NCBI RefSeq assembly: GCF_900188485.1
Contig: NZ_FZPH01000032.1
Span: 1-57,887, forward strand
From: Asanoa hainanensis
Lineage (GTDB): Bacteria; Actinomycetota; Actinomycetes; Mycobacteriales; Micromonosporaceae
Direction of reading: 5' to 3'
DNA length: 57,887 bases
Made by a program: the position numbers and the translations under genes. Shown piece by piece: positions 1-9,350 of the stretch (its first letter is position 1; the number at the start of each line of letters is the position of its first letter). The notes below the pieces were generated by a model that was not told the DNA's origin, did no database searches, and was given only the letters and a program-made list of their open reading frames with translations.

Positions 1-95
1 GGCCTTGGGGCTGCGCCGGGCCTTGGGGCTGCGCCGGGCCTTGGGGCTGCGCCGGGCCTTGGGGCTGCGCCGGGCCTTGGGGCTGCGCCGGGCCT
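1..95. repeat. 18-bp tandem repeat at the left edge
   Basis: Five exact, head-to-tail copies of an 18-bp unit (GGCCTTGGGGCTGCGCCG) fill bases 1-90, followed by a 5-base partial copy. The unit is a multiple of three, so each frame reads a six-residue repeat (for example P-W-G-C-A-G). The array may continue to the left of the window. It could be the end of a repeat-containing gene or an intergenic minisatellite; nothing here decides. Confidence 0.9.
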
Positions 96-455
96 GGCAG
101 CGTTGCTGGCCTGCCCGTCTACGACCCGGCCGACGCCACCGACCGGATCACCGCCTGCGCGAAGCCTAATGGCCGCCGCCGGCGTTACGGCCACAGCTAC
201 GTTGTGCGCCTGACTTTTGTGCTATGGCTTTGCCTGGCGGCCGGCTTGCTCCTGGAACCTGCCTCGAGCTTCGCCCCCCCCGCGGCCCAGGCTCTGACGG
301 GCCGGGCCATCGGATGATCAGGTCTAAACGAGAGCAGGTCCGACTTATCTGTCTTGGGGGCTGTGTCCCTCTTCGACGGTGTCGAGACCACCGATGGGGG
401 CGCCGAGTCGCGCAGGGCGGGGGCGTGGGTGGCCGGACGCCCGTACCCTGTCAGG
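96..455 (+). other. Unassigned stretch upstream of the protease gene
   Basis: No convincing gene. One plus-strand frame is open from the left edge, through the 18-bp repeats, to a TGA at 314-316. It would read as a tail containing a hydrophobic stretch (around 215-255), but it resembles no family I recognise. It could be the C-terminus of an off-window gene or chance, since high GC gives long open frames. The protease start at 456 lies in the last part of this stretch. Confidence 0.3.
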
Positions 456-1634
456 GTGTCCGCCGTCGACCTTGTGTTGGTTCTGCTGATGGTTGTGTTC
501 GCCGTCAGTGGCTACCGGCAGGGGTTTGTGATCGGTGCCCTGTCCTTCTGCGGGTTCTTCGGCGGTGCGCTGATCGGCCTTCAGGTCGGGCCGCTGGTGG
601 CCCAACGCTTCGATGACGGCGCGATTCGCGTCGTCATTTCTTTGGTGGCGATCTTTGGGCTTGCGGTGCTCGGGCAGGCCCTCACCGGCTGGGTCGGTGC
701 CCGTCTGCGGCACGCGATCACGAGCCATGCCGGCCGCCGGGTCGACGATGCCGGTGGGGCGGTTGTCTCGACGTTGGCCGTGCTGATCGTCGCCTGGTTG
801 GTGGCGGTTCCGCTCGGGTCGTCGTCGGTGCCTTGGCTGGCGAGTTCCGTACGCAACAGCGCTCTGCTCGACGGTGTCGACAAGGTCCTGCCGGAGCAGG
901 CCCAGGCCCTGTCCGAGTCGCTGCGGGACACCGTCGATACGCGCGGGTTCCCGGACGTGTTCGGTGGGCTGACCGCTACCCGCGCCCGCGAGGTGGCGGC
1001 GCCCGACCCGGCGTTGGCCAACTCCCAGGTCGTCATCAACTCGAAGAAGTCGGTGGTCAAGGTGCTCGGGTCCGCGCAGAGTTGCGGCCGCCGCATCGAG
1101 GGATCCGGCTTCGTGTACGCGCCGCAGCGCGTGATGACCAACGCCCACGTGGTGGCCGGGACCGACCGGGTGTCGATCGAGGTCGACGGTGACCGGGAGA
1201 GCGGCCGGGTGGTCGTCTACGACCCCAAGCGGGATCTGGCCGTCATCTACGTGCCCGACCTCGACGCCCCGGTGATGCCGTTCGCCCGCAACCTGGCCAA
1301 GGCCGAGGCCGACGCGATCGTGCTGGGTTTCCCACTGGACGGGCCCTACAACGCCCAGTCGGCCCGCATCCGGGACGTCGGCGACATCACCGGCCCTGAC
1401 ATCTACGAGTCGGGCGAGGTGACCCGGGAGATCTACACGATCCGGGCACTGGTACGCAGCGGCAACTCCGGCGGCCCCCTGGTCACCCCGGACGGCACCG
1501 TCCTCGGCGTGATCTTCGCCGCCGCTGCGGACGACCGGAACACCGGGTTCGCGGTGACCGCCGACGAGGCGTCGCGGGTGGCCACCGCCGGCATCCAGCG
1601 CACGAAGGCCACCGCAACCGGCGAGTGCGTCTGA
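456..1634 (+). CDS. MarP-like membrane serine protease (CvpA domain + trypsin fold)
   Basis: 392-residue membrane-anchored periplasmic protease. Residues ~1-125 form four hydrophobic helices of the CvpA/colicin V production type. Residues ~190-390 are a chymotrypsin-like protease with His231 (TNAHVV), Asp260 (KRDLAV) and the nucleophile Ser338 (RSGNSGGP). This is the architecture and length of mycobacterial MarP (Rv3671c), which protects against acid and oxidative stress by processing a peptidoglycan hydrolase; that role is inferred by homology. I chose the GTG at 456 because the hydrophobic first helix begins directly after it, whereas an upstream extension to 354 adds only low-complexity, non-conserved residues. 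Next to an ESX locus it fits an envelope-stress theme. Confidence 0.85.
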   Translation: MSAVDLVLVLLMVVFAVSGYRQGFVIGALSFCGFFGGALIGLQVGPLVAQRFDDGAIRVVISLVAIFGLAVLGQALTGWVGARLRHAITSHAGRRVDDAGGAVVSTLAVLIVAWLVAVPLGSSSVPWLASSVRNSALLDGVDKVLPEQAQALSESLRDTVDTRGFPDVFGGLTATRAREVAAPDPALANSQVVINSKKSVVKVLGSAQSCGRRIEGSGFVYAPQRVMTNAHVVAGTDRVSIEVDGDRESGRVVVYDPKRDLAVIYVPDLDAPVMPFARNLAKAEADAIVLGFPLDGPYNAQSARIRDVGDITGPDIYESGEVTREIYTIRALVRSGNSGGPLVTPDGTVLGVIFAAAADDRNTGFAVTADEASRVATAGIQRTKATATGECV

Positions 1635-2568
1635 CCGCGACGGGCCGGTCGAGCGATCGGCGATGCTCAGCCCGGGTGGCCGGAGCCCGGACCCTGTCAC
1701 CCACACGCGGACGTCCTGGGTCGTAGGCACCATCCGTGACAGCCGAACGCTCCGGGCCGCCGCGTAGCACACCCGAACCCGCGCGGGGACGGACGCGCCC
1801 CGGATCCCGAGCGAGCGGCCGCAGGTGGCGGGCCGGCTCTGGTTGGCCTCTGAGTCCTGGGCCGGGTCCGTGGGCGGGCTGTCGGTTCCGGGCCAGCTTT
1901 GGTTGCGGCTCTGGGTCTTGGGCTGGGCCTGTGGGTTGCTGTGGGTTCCGGCCGGCTTTGGTCGCGGCTTTGGGCTGAGCCCCGGGTGATTCCGGGCCGG
2001 CTTTGGTCGCCGTTCGAATTCCGGGTCGGGCTGTGGGCGGTTCCGGCGCGGCCGAGCCCGTGGAGGCTGCCCTCAGTCCGGCGCCACGGCCGCGATCCCG
2101 GCCGGCCGGTTTCTGGGGAAGAATTCCGGCTCGGCCTGTGGGCGGTTCCGGCGCGGCGTGGCCCGTGGAGGCTGCCCTCAGTCCGGCGCCACGGCCGCGA
2201 TCCCGGGCGGGCGGTTTCTGGTGGCGAATTCCGGCTCGGCCTGTGGGCGGTTCCGGCGCGGCGTGGCCCGTGGAGGCTGCCCTCAGTCCGGCGCCACGGC
2301 CGCGATCCCGGGCGGGCGGTTTCTGGTGGCGAATTCCGGCTCGGCCTGTGGGCGGTTCCGATGCGGCCTGGCCCGTGGAGGCCGCCCTCAGTCCCGCGCC
2401 ACCACCGCGATCCCGCGCGCGCGGCTTCTGGCGGCGAATCGGGTCGGTGGCCGCCCTTAACCCCTACGCCGCGCCCGCGATCGCTCGGATGGTCAAGGGT
2501 CACCAGGATTTGAGGATGCCGCTGGCGCGGTGATCGTCGTTGGGTGGCGCCGGCGGAACATCGGGGCG
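1635..2568. repeat. Non-coding GC-rich minisatellite: 105-bp tandem repeats and shorter degenerate copies
   Basis: 934 bp without a credible gene. Four 105-bp units start at the GAATTC-like landmarks 2016, 2121, 2226 and 2331, with a decayed fifth landmark at 2436. Units 2 (2121-2225) and 3 (2226-2330) are identical as read; units 1 and 4 differ at scattered bases. Upstream, a shorter motif close to TTCCGGGCCGGCTTTGGTCGC recurs near 1828, 1886, 1946 and 1990. Because 105 is divisible by three, long open frames appear on both strands, but they show no conserved domain or plausible start. It separates two convergent genes (protease and mycP), so it may be a bulky intergenic spacer or a recombination-prone patch. 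Confidence 0.85.
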
Positions 2569-3957
2569 TTAGCGGCCGTGTTTTGGCTCTCGTGTTCGGG
2601 AGCGTGCCCACCGGCTCGAGCGGCTGGCTAGCAGAGCCATCGCCGGATGCCGGGCGAACAGGACGACAAAGACGACGCCGGCGGCCAGGATCAGCAGGGA
2701 GATCGCTGCGGCTATTCGCCAGCCGAGCGGGCTGGTCGGGTCGGTCGGGGTCGCGGAGCGTTGCGCGGCCGCGCCCGACGCCCCGGACGCTCCCGCGCTC
2801 GTGTCGGCTTCGTTGGCGCCGCCGCCGGTGACCGTGTCGGTGCCCTGGCCCGGCGCTCGGCCGAAGCCGGCCACGCCAGGAGACTTGTCGTCGTCGAGGG
2901 GGTTGCGGGCGACCGTTGGCAGTTGGGCGGTCAGGGCGGCCAGCGGGTCGACGCGGCCGAAGCCGTAGGTGCTGTCGCGGCCTGGGGCGCCCAGGTCGTC
3001 GGCGGTGCTGATCAGGCGGTTGACCACCTCTCCGGCCGGCATCGCCGGCCAGCGGGAGCGGACCAGGGCCGCCGCCGCCGACACCAGGGGGGCCGCGAAG
3101 CTGGTGCCGCGGACCCGCCAGAATCCTCCTGTTTTCGCACCGACCAGGTCGGTCGCGGGTGCGGTCAGCACCGTCGCGTCGCCCGTGATCGAGCCCGTCC
3201 AGAGGACGTCGGTTTCCTTCTCCAGGCCGGCGACGGCGATCACGCCGGGCTCGCGGGCCGGGTACCAGACGTTGGTGGTCGCTTCCGGCAGCACGTTGCC
3301 GGTGCAGGCGACGACGACCACGTCGCGGGCGAAGGCGTAGTCGAGGGCCGCGGCCAGCGCAGGGCTGGTGCCGGCGCCGCCGAGGGACAGGTTGATCACC
3401 TTGGCGCCGCTGTCGACGGCCAGGCGGACCGCTCGGGCCACGATCATCGCGTCGCTGTAGCGGTTGTCGGCATCGAGGACGCGGATCGGGAGGATCTTGG
3501 AGTTGGGGGCCAGGCCCATGACGCCGTTGTCGTCGTCTGAGCGGCCGGCGATCAGGCCGGCGACCGTGGTGCCGTGGCCGACCGGGTCGGTGTGGCCGTC
3601 GCCGCCGCCTTCTTTGACCAGGTCTTTGCCCGGTAGGACCTGGCCGGCCAGGTCTTCGTGGCTGGCGTCGACGCCCGAGTCGATCACCGCGACGATCACG
3701 CCGCTGCCGGTCGAGTAGCGCCAGGCGTTCTTGGCGCGAAGCTCACCCAACTGCCACTGCTCGTCGCGGACCGAGTCGGCCGGGATCGGCAGCATCGGCG
3801 TGCGGGCGGCCGCCTGACCGTGGCTGACCGGGCCGAATTGGCCACGCGGGATCGGCAGCGGTGCGGTCGTCAGAGCCAGGGCCGCCGCCATAGCGACCAG
3901 AGCCGCCCCACCTAGCCGTGGGACGGCGCTTCGGCGTTGGTGCGTCAGCCTCGTCAC
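2569..3957 (-). CDS. mycP: Mycosin, subtilisin-like protease of the type VII secretion system
   Basis: 462-residue S8 serine protease. A signal-like hydrophobic segment at ~15-35 is followed by the catalytic triad Asp93 (AVIDSGVD), His128 (VGHGTTVAG) and Ser286 (RGTSFAAP), a Thr/Gly/Asp-rich linker, and one C-terminal membrane helix near 418-440 with a basic tail. This is the mycosin layout: a periplasmic protease anchored in the membrane that stabilises the ESX complex and cleaves substrates. The start is a GTG at 3957; the gene begins immediately beyond the stop of a 47-codon small ORF (3959) and follows eccC on the same strand, so the three are probably co-transcribed. It ends with TAA at 2569 facing the minisatellite. 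Confidence 0.92.
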   Translation of the reverse strand: MTRLTHQRRSAVPRLGGAALVAMAAALALTTAPLPIPRGQFGPVSHGQAAARTPMLPIPADSVRDEQWQLGELRAKNAWRYSTGSGVIVAVIDSGVDASHEDLAGQVLPGKDLVKEGGGDGHTDPVGHGTTVAGLIAGRSDDDNGVMGLAPNSKILPIRVLDADNRYSDAMIVARAVRLAVDSGAKVINLSLGGAGTSPALAAALDYAFARDVVVVACTGNVLPEATTNVWYPAREPGVIAVAGLEKETDVLWTGSITGDATVLTAPATDLVGAKTGGFWRVRGTSFAAPLVSAAAALVRSRWPAMPAGEVVNRLISTADDLGAPGRDSTYGFGRVDPLAALTAQLPTVARNPLDDDKSPGVAGFGRAPGQGTDTVTGGGANEADTSAGASGASGAAAQRSATPTDPTSPLGWRIAAAISLLILAAGVVFVVLFARHPAMALLASRSSRWARSRTREPKHGR

Positions 3958-3958
3958 C

Positions 3959-4102
3959 TCACGGCCTTTTCACCCCGGGAAGTTCCTGTGCTGGGAGATT
4001 ACCCCGAGGTCCCACCTGTTCGGGACACACAATGTGCGACCAGTTCGCCATTGGCCGAGGTGCGGGCCCCGTGACCTCGGACGTGTGCGTAGCGTGATCC
4101 AT
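3959..4102 (-). CDS. 47-residue small protein between eccC and mycP
   Basis: A short ORF fills the gap between eccC and mycP. Its ATG (4102) is preceded at good spacing by a strong Shine-Dalgarno AGAGGAG, and its TGA ends one base before the mycP start, so coupling is likely. The peptide is polar, with a central ANWSHIVCPEQ segment containing the single Trp and single Cys, and a Pro/Gly-rich tail. It has no signal peptide, no membrane helix and no WXG motif, so it is not an ordinary ESAT-6-like substrate. The ribosome-binding site and operon position support translation; I do not recognise the family. It could be an ESX accessory factor, a small secreted or modified peptide, or a leader for mycP. 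Confidence 0.6.
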   Translation of the reverse strand: MDHATHTSEVTGPAPRPMANWSHIVCPEQVGPRGNLPAQELPGVKRP

Positions 4103-4134
4103 CGATCGCTCCTCTTTCGGTGGGCTCGCCCGGG

Positions 4135-7100
4135 TCAGGGTGCCGGCAGGTGGGCGAGTTGGACCAGGCGCGCGCCGGTCTTGCGGGTGACCAGGCGACC
4201 GCGGCCGGCGGGCAGCGGGCCGGGCCGGACGGGACCGACCAGCGGGCCCTCGTCGGCGTCGCCGGACATCACCAGGCCCGCCGTGGCGAGCTCGCGGAGC
4301 CGCTGGACGATCGGGTCGTAGAGCGCCCGGCCCGCGCCGCCGGTGCGCCGGGTCAGCACCAGGTGCAACCCGATGTCGCGGGCCTGCGGCAGGAACTCGA
4401 CCAGGGCCAGCAGCGGGTTGGCGGGCGAGGCCGCGACCAGGTCGTAGTCGTCGACCAGCACGAACAACTCCGGGCCGGTCCACCAACTCCGGGCCCGCAA
4501 CGCGGCGGGGGTGACCTCGGGCGGCGGCAGCCGGCGCCGCATGTAACCCGCTACCGACTCGATCAGCTCGGCGGTGTCGCCGGCGGCCGTCCCGTACCCG
4601 ATCAGGTGCTCGGTCTTCACCGCTTCGAGCAGGCTGCGGCGGTAGTCGACGACGATCAGGCGGGCCTGCGACGGTGTGAAGCGCCGCGTGACGGTGCTGG
4701 CCAGGGCGCGCAGGAACGACGACTTGCCGCACTCCTGGTCGCCGAAGAGCACGAAGTGCGGGTCGGCCGCGAAATCGACCGCCACCGGGCCCAGGTCGGC
4801 CTCGGCGATGCCGATCGGCAGCGTCAAGCCGGTGGTCGCCGTCAGATCGAGCTCGGCGTACGGGACCGAGGGCGGCAGCAGCCGGACCGGCGGCGCGGAC
4901 GGCCCGGTCCACGCGGCCGCCACCGCCGTGGCCAGCGGGATGTCGCCGGTCAGCGCGGGCCGGAGGGTCAGCAGGTGCAGCCCCTCGCTGGTGATGCCGC
5001 GACCGGGAGAGTCGGCTGGCACGTCCAAGGCCGCCTGGCGGGAGATCAACGAGTCGCTCGGGTCGCCGAGCCGCAGCTCCAGGCGGGCCGCGAACAGGTC
5101 GCGGGTCGCCGGGCGCAGGTCGAGCCAGCGGTTGGCCGAGGCCAGGACATGGATGCCGTACGCCAGGCCGCGCGCCGCCAGGTCGGTGATCACCGGCTCG
5201 AGGTCGTCGAACTCGGTGCGCACCGTCGACCAGCCGTCGACCACCAGGAAGACGTGCGGCGCGTCGGCCGCCGGCGAAAGCTCCCGGGCCGCGAGCAGCG
5301 CGCCCAGCTCGCCGACCGTGCGGCGGACCGCGGCCGGGTCGAGCCGGCCGGCCACCCCGCCGACGTGCGGCAGGTCCTGCAGTGGGGCCAGCGAACCGCC
5401 ACCGAAGTCGAGGCAGTAGAAGCGCGCCTCGTCGGGGGTGTGCGCCAGCGCCAGACCGAACACCAGGGTGCACAGGGCCGTGGACTTGCCGCTGCGCGGT
5501 GCGCCGACCACCGCGACGTGCCCGGCCGCGCCGTCGAGCGTGAACCAGAGCAGGTCGCGGCGCTGGTCGAGCGGGCGGTCGACCACCGCGACCGGGACCT
5601 GGAGCGCACCGTGCAGCTCGGGGTTGGCGAACGTCAGGCCACGCCCCGGCACGACCACGGGCGGCCCCAGCACCTCGTCGAACGTCGCCGGCTCGGCCAG
5701 CGGCGGCAGCCACACCCGGTGGGCGGGCGGGCCCTGCCCGGCGATCCGATCGACCAGCGCGTCGAGCAGACTCGGCCCACCCGGCGCGGGCCCGACGGGC
5801 GGAGCCGACGACGCCAGCGGCGTAGCGGTGAACGGCAGCACCGACGGTGAAGAAACCGGCACCAACCCAAGAGGTCGACGCACCGGACCCGACACGTACG
5901 CGACCCGGAAGCGCCGCAGCGGATCGGTGCCGGCCTTCAGATAGGCGTGGCCGGGCGCCCGGGGCAGCTCGTAGGCGTCCGGCACGCCGAGCACGGCCCG
6001 CGACTCGAACGGCGAGAACGTGCGCAACCCGATCCGGTAGGACAGGTGGGTGTCGAGGCCGCGTAGCCGCCCCTCTTCGAGGCGTTGGGAGGCCAGCAGC
6101 AGGTGTACGCCGAGCGACCGACCCAACCGCCCGATCTGCACGAACAGGTCGATGAAGTCGGGCTTGGCCGACAGCAGCTCGGAGAACTCGTCACAGACGA
6201 CCAGCAGCGACGGCAGCGGTGCCAGCGGCGCGCCGGCCGACCGGGCCTGCTCGTAGTCGCGCCGGCTCGCGTAGTTGCCGGCCCGGCGGAGCAGCTCCTG
6301 CCGGCGGATCAGCTCGCCGTTGACCGCGTCGACCATCCGGTCGACCAGGTGCAGCTCGTCGGCCAGGTTGGTGATCAGGGCGGCCGTGTGCGGCAGCCGG
6401 TCGAGGCTCGCGAACGTCGCGCCGCCCTTGAAGTCGACCAGGACGAGGTTGAGGTCCTCGGACGAGTGCGTGGCCGCCAGCCCGAGGACCAGCGTCCGCA
6501 GCAGCTCGGACTTGCCCGAGCCGGTGGCCCCGATCAGCAGGCCGTGCGGACCCATGCCGTCGAGCGCCGACTCCTTGAGGTCGAGCTCGACCGGGCTGCC
6601 GTCGGCGGCGACCCCGATCGGCACGCGGAGTTGGTCGCGTTGTGACCGCGGTGCCCAGCACTCGGCGACCGTCCAGGCGTCGGGCGCGGCCATGCCGAGC
6701 ACTCCGACGTCAGCGGCCGGCAACGACGAGGCGCCGGCGGGGCCGGCCAGCCGCAGCGGTGCGAGCTGCCGGGCCAGGGCCGTGACGGACGCCAGGTCGA
6801 GCCCGTCGGCGACGCCGACCACGGACACCCCGTCGGTCGTGGCCGTCTCCAGTGCGCCGTCGGGCCGGCAGGTCAGCACCACGGTCGACGGGTCCGGCAG
6901 CCGCGGCGGCGTGCCGTCGACCTCAACCACGGTCAACCCGTCGGTGCCGGAGAACCGCGCGGCCCCGGCGCCGTCGACCACGACGACCGCGTGCGCCGAG
7001 ATCCCGTCGAGCAGCCGCTCCAGCCCGGCGACCGTGTCGGCGACCAGCCGCACCGGGCCCAGCGCGTCGGACCGCGTCGGATGCCGGGCGTGCGGCAGCC

Positions 7101-7869
7101 ACTTGACCCACTCCCAGTCGGCCCGCCGGTCGGGGCCGGCGGCGACGGCGACCACGAGGTCGTCGGGCGCGTGGAACGTCACGAGCTGGGCCAGCAGCGC
7201 CCGGACCAGGGCCGGCGAGCCGCGCACGTGCACCCGGGCGAAGCCGCGCATCGACAGTGCCACGGGCAGGTCGGGCACGACGGAGTACGCGTCGAGGAAG
7301 CGCCGCAAGGCGCCGGCGGTCATCGGCTCCAGGTCGTCGGGTGGCCGGCTGACCGGCGGGGCGAGAGCGGTGGCCAGCGACTGGGGACCGACACCGACCC
7401 GGACCACGGCGAAGTCGCTGTCGGCCGGGCGCCGCTCCCACAACCGATGGCTGTCGACCGTGGACCAGAGTCGCGCGGGGTCGGGATGCCGATAGCGCAG
7501 GCTGGCACGCTGCCGGGTGACGGTGGCCCGGGCCTGCCCCCGCAGCAGCGACAGGTGGCGCAGGTAGTCGCGGCGGGCCGCGACGAGCTCGGCCTTGCGC
7601 GGGCCACCGTAGCCCCACGAGGTCGCCAGCATCGCGAGCGACGAGACGCCGAACATGCCGCCGACCACATAGGAGAACACCCCGCCGCCCCGGCCCATCA
7701 TCATCGCCATCGCGACGCCGCCGCCGAGCATGGGCAACAGCAGCATCAGCTGTTGCCAGCGCCCGCCCGCCGCCCGCGGCAGCTCCGGCGGGGCCTCGAC
7801 ACGCAGCTCGCCGCCGGGGATCGCGGGCGCGGGCCGACGCGGCGGCCGGCGGACCAACACGGTAGACAT
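4135..7869 (-). CDS. eccC: EccC, FtsK/SpoIIIE-type ATPase of the type VII secretion system
   Basis: 1244 residues, the length of a fused EccCa-EccCb. The N-terminus has an arginine/proline-rich tip and membrane helices around residues 38-85. Three P-loop domains follow: GATGSGKS at 447-454 with Walker B in LLVVCDEF; GAPRSGKST from 789; and a less canonical GDQECGKSS from 1043. EccC is the cytoplasmic motor that recognises WXG100 substrates and drives export through EccB/C/D/E. The atypical third Walker A matches the pattern in which the distal ATPase domains bind substrate signals. It is divergent from eccD across a 119-bp gap that must hold both promoters, and followed on its own strand by the small ORF and mycP. 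Confidence 0.94.
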   Translation of the reverse strand: MSTVLVRRPPRRPAPAIPGGELRVEAPPELPRAAGGRWQQLMLLLPMLGGGVAMAMMMGRGGGVFSYVVGGMFGVSSLAMLATSWGYGGPRKAELVAARRDYLRHLSLLRGQARATVTRQRASLRYRHPDPARLWSTVDSHRLWERRPADSDFAVVRVGVGPQSLATALAPPVSRPPDDLEPMTAGALRRFLDAYSVVPDLPVALSMRGFARVHVRGSPALVRALLAQLVTFHAPDDLVVAVAAGPDRRADWEWVKWLPHARHPTRSDALGPVRLVADTVAGLERLLDGISAHAVVVVDGAGAARFSGTDGLTVVEVDGTPPRLPDPSTVVLTCRPDGALETATTDGVSVVGVADGLDLASVTALARQLAPLRLAGPAGASSLPAADVGVLGMAAPDAWTVAECWAPRSQRDQLRVPIGVAADGSPVELDLKESALDGMGPHGLLIGATGSGKSELLRTLVLGLAATHSSEDLNLVLVDFKGGATFASLDRLPHTAALITNLADELHLVDRMVDAVNGELIRRQELLRRAGNYASRRDYEQARSAGAPLAPLPSLLVVCDEFSELLSAKPDFIDLFVQIGRLGRSLGVHLLLASQRLEEGRLRGLDTHLSYRIGLRTFSPFESRAVLGVPDAYELPRAPGHAYLKAGTDPLRRFRVAYVSGPVRRPLGLVPVSSPSVLPFTATPLASSAPPVGPAPGGPSLLDALVDRIAGQGPPAHRVWLPPLAEPATFDEVLGPPVVVPGRGLTFANPELHGALQVPVAVVDRPLDQRRDLLWFTLDGAAGHVAVVGAPRSGKSTALCTLVFGLALAHTPDEARFYCLDFGGGSLAPLQDLPHVGGVAGRLDPAAVRRTVGELGALLAARELSPAADAPHVFLVVDGWSTVRTEFDDLEPVITDLAARGLAYGIHVLASANRWLDLRPATRDLFAARLELRLGDPSDSLISRQAALDVPADSPGRGITSEGLHLLTLRPALTGDIPLATAVAAAWTGPSAPPVRLLPPSVPYAELDLTATTGLTLPIGIAEADLGPVAVDFAADPHFVLFGDQECGKSSFLRALASTVTRRFTPSQARLIVVDYRRSLLEAVKTEHLIGYGTAAGDTAELIESVAGYMRRRLPPPEVTPAALRARSWWTGPELFVLVDDYDLVAASPANPLLALVEFLPQARDIGLHLVLTRRTGGAGRALYDPIVQRLRELATAGLVMSGDADEGPLVGPVRPGPLPAGRGRLVTRKTGARLVQLAHLPAP

Positions 7870-7988
7870 CGACGCTCATCGTAGGGAATCGCGTCGGGGT
7901 GTGGATGGCCGAAAAGGGGTCATGTGGATAACCCACGAGACCGATAGCGTGCCCTCGTCCCGGCTCCCCCCGTGATGGAGGATGATCG

Positions 7989-9350
7989 ATGCACACCGGC
8001 CTCGCCCTGGTCACCGTCAACGCTCCGCACCGCCGCGTCGACGTCGCGCTGCCGCAGGACGTACCCCTGGCCGATCTGCTGTCCGAGATCGTGCGGCACG
8101 CGGGTGCCGCGCTCGCCGACGACGGCGAGGCGCACGGCGGTTGGGTCCTGCGCCGCACGGACGGCACGGCGCTCGAGGGCGGTGCGACTCTGGCGGCACA
8201 GGGGGTACGCGACGGCGAGCTGCTGCACCTCGTCCCCGCCGGTCAGGACTGGCCGGAGCTCGAGTTCGACGACGTGGTCGAGGCGATCGCCGACGGGGCC
8301 CGCAGCCACGGCACGGCCTGGTCCGGGGAGCAGACGGTGACCGCGACCCTGGCCGGAGCCGGGGTGGCGCTCGGAGTCGCGCTCGTCGCCCTGCTCCGGG
8401 CCGGGCCCGACTCGGCCGCCGCGATGCTGACCACCCTCGGTGTGGCCGCCGGTCTCACGGTCGCGGGCATCCTCGCGGCCCGGGCCTACGGCCACCGCCC
8501 CGCCGGCATCGCCCTGGGCGCCTACTCGCTGCCGTACGCGTTCGCCGCCGGCGCCCTGCTGCTGGCCGGCGGGGACGCGGTGGGTCCGGTGCCCGGCCTG
8601 ACCTGGATCGGCGCGCCGGAGCTCCTGCTCGGCTCGGCGGCGCTGGCCCTGCACGGCGTGCTCGGCATCATCGGGGTCGGCGCCGGCCGCCGGATCTTCG
8701 CCGCGGCGGTGCTGGCCGGCCTGCTCGGCGCCGCGACCGCCGGCATCGGCTTCGCCCTGACCGCCGAGGGCGCCGCCGCGATCCTGCTCGCGGTGCTGGT
8801 CTGTGGCGTCGGGTCCCTGCCAGTGCTGGCGATCCGGCTGGCCCGGTTGCCGATTCCGCCGGTGACCGGGTCGACCAGCGCCGGCACCGACACCGACCAG
8901 GTCCGCACCGCCGTCACCCGAGCGGAGGAACTCCTCGGCGGCCTGCTGATCGGCCACGCCGTCCTGGCCGCCGCGGCGGCCGCCGTACTCGCGACGACCG
9001 GTGGTGGTTGGGGTCGGACCCTGGCCGGCGTGTGTGGTGTCGCGCTGCTGCTCCGGGCCCGGGTCTTCCGCACCGTCCGCCAGCGCGTCCCGTTGCTGGC
9101 GGCGGGCACCGTCGCGTTGACCGCGGTGGCGCTCGCGGTGGCCCAACTCGCCACGGTCCTGGCCGGCGTGCTCGGCCTGGCCGTCGCACTGCTGCTGACC
9201 GCCGCCGGCGTGGGCTACGCCCGGCGCCCGGCCGGTCCCTACCTGGGCCGCGCCGCCGACCTGCTGGACACCGGCCTGCTGGTCGCGGTCATCCCGGTGG
9301 CCTGCGCTGTGCTGGGCCTGTTCGCACAGGCCCAGACACTGATCGACTAG
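7989..9350 (+). CDS. eccD: EccD, polytopic membrane channel component of the type VII secretion system
   Basis: 453 residues. Residues ~1-95 form a ubiquitin-like (YukD-type) cytoplasmic domain, beginning with an ALVTVNAPHRRVDVALP-like strand. About eleven alanine/leucine-rich membrane helices follow. This is the EccD layout, the integral membrane core of ESX complexes. The ATG at 7989 follows a GGAGGATGATCG ribosome-binding region at proper spacing. It is divergent from eccC and runs convergently into ppa; the two stop codons abut at 9350/9351. No eccB, eccE or esx gene is next to it in this window. Confidence 0.9.
   Translation: MHTGLALVTVNAPHRRVDVALPQDVPLADLLSEIVRHAGAALADDGEAHGGWVLRRTDGTALEGGATLAAQGVRDGELLHLVPAGQDWPELEFDDVVEAIADGARSHGTAWSGEQTVTATLAGAGVALGVALVALLRAGPDSAAAMLTTLGVAAGLTVAGILAARAYGHRPAGIALGAYSLPYAFAAGALLLAGGDAVGPVPGLTWIGAPELLLGSAALALHGVLGIIGVGAGRRIFAAAVLAGLLGAATAGIGFALTAEGAAAILLAVLVCGVGSLPVLAIRLARLPIPPVTGSTSAGTDTDQVRTAVTRAEELLGGLLIGHAVLAAAAAAVLATTGGGWGRTLAGVCGVALLLRARVFRTVRQRVPLLAAGTVALTAVALAVAQLATVLAGVLGLAVALLLTAAGVGYARRPAGPYLGRAADLLDTGLLVAVIPVACAVLGLFAQAQTLID

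Noticed and set aside
2016-2440. Possible CRISPR array
   Set aside because: Units are contiguous 105-bp repeats without unique spacers, and no cas genes are present.
1697-2611. Long open frames on both strands across the minisatellite
   Set aside because: They arise because the 105-bp unit is divisible by three and lacks stops; there is no domain, no good start, and all frames are equally open.
4120-5850. 576-codon plus-strand frame antisense to eccC
   Set aside because: EccC is continuous and full of motifs; the antisense frame is Arg/Gly/Gln-rich with no recognisable fold.
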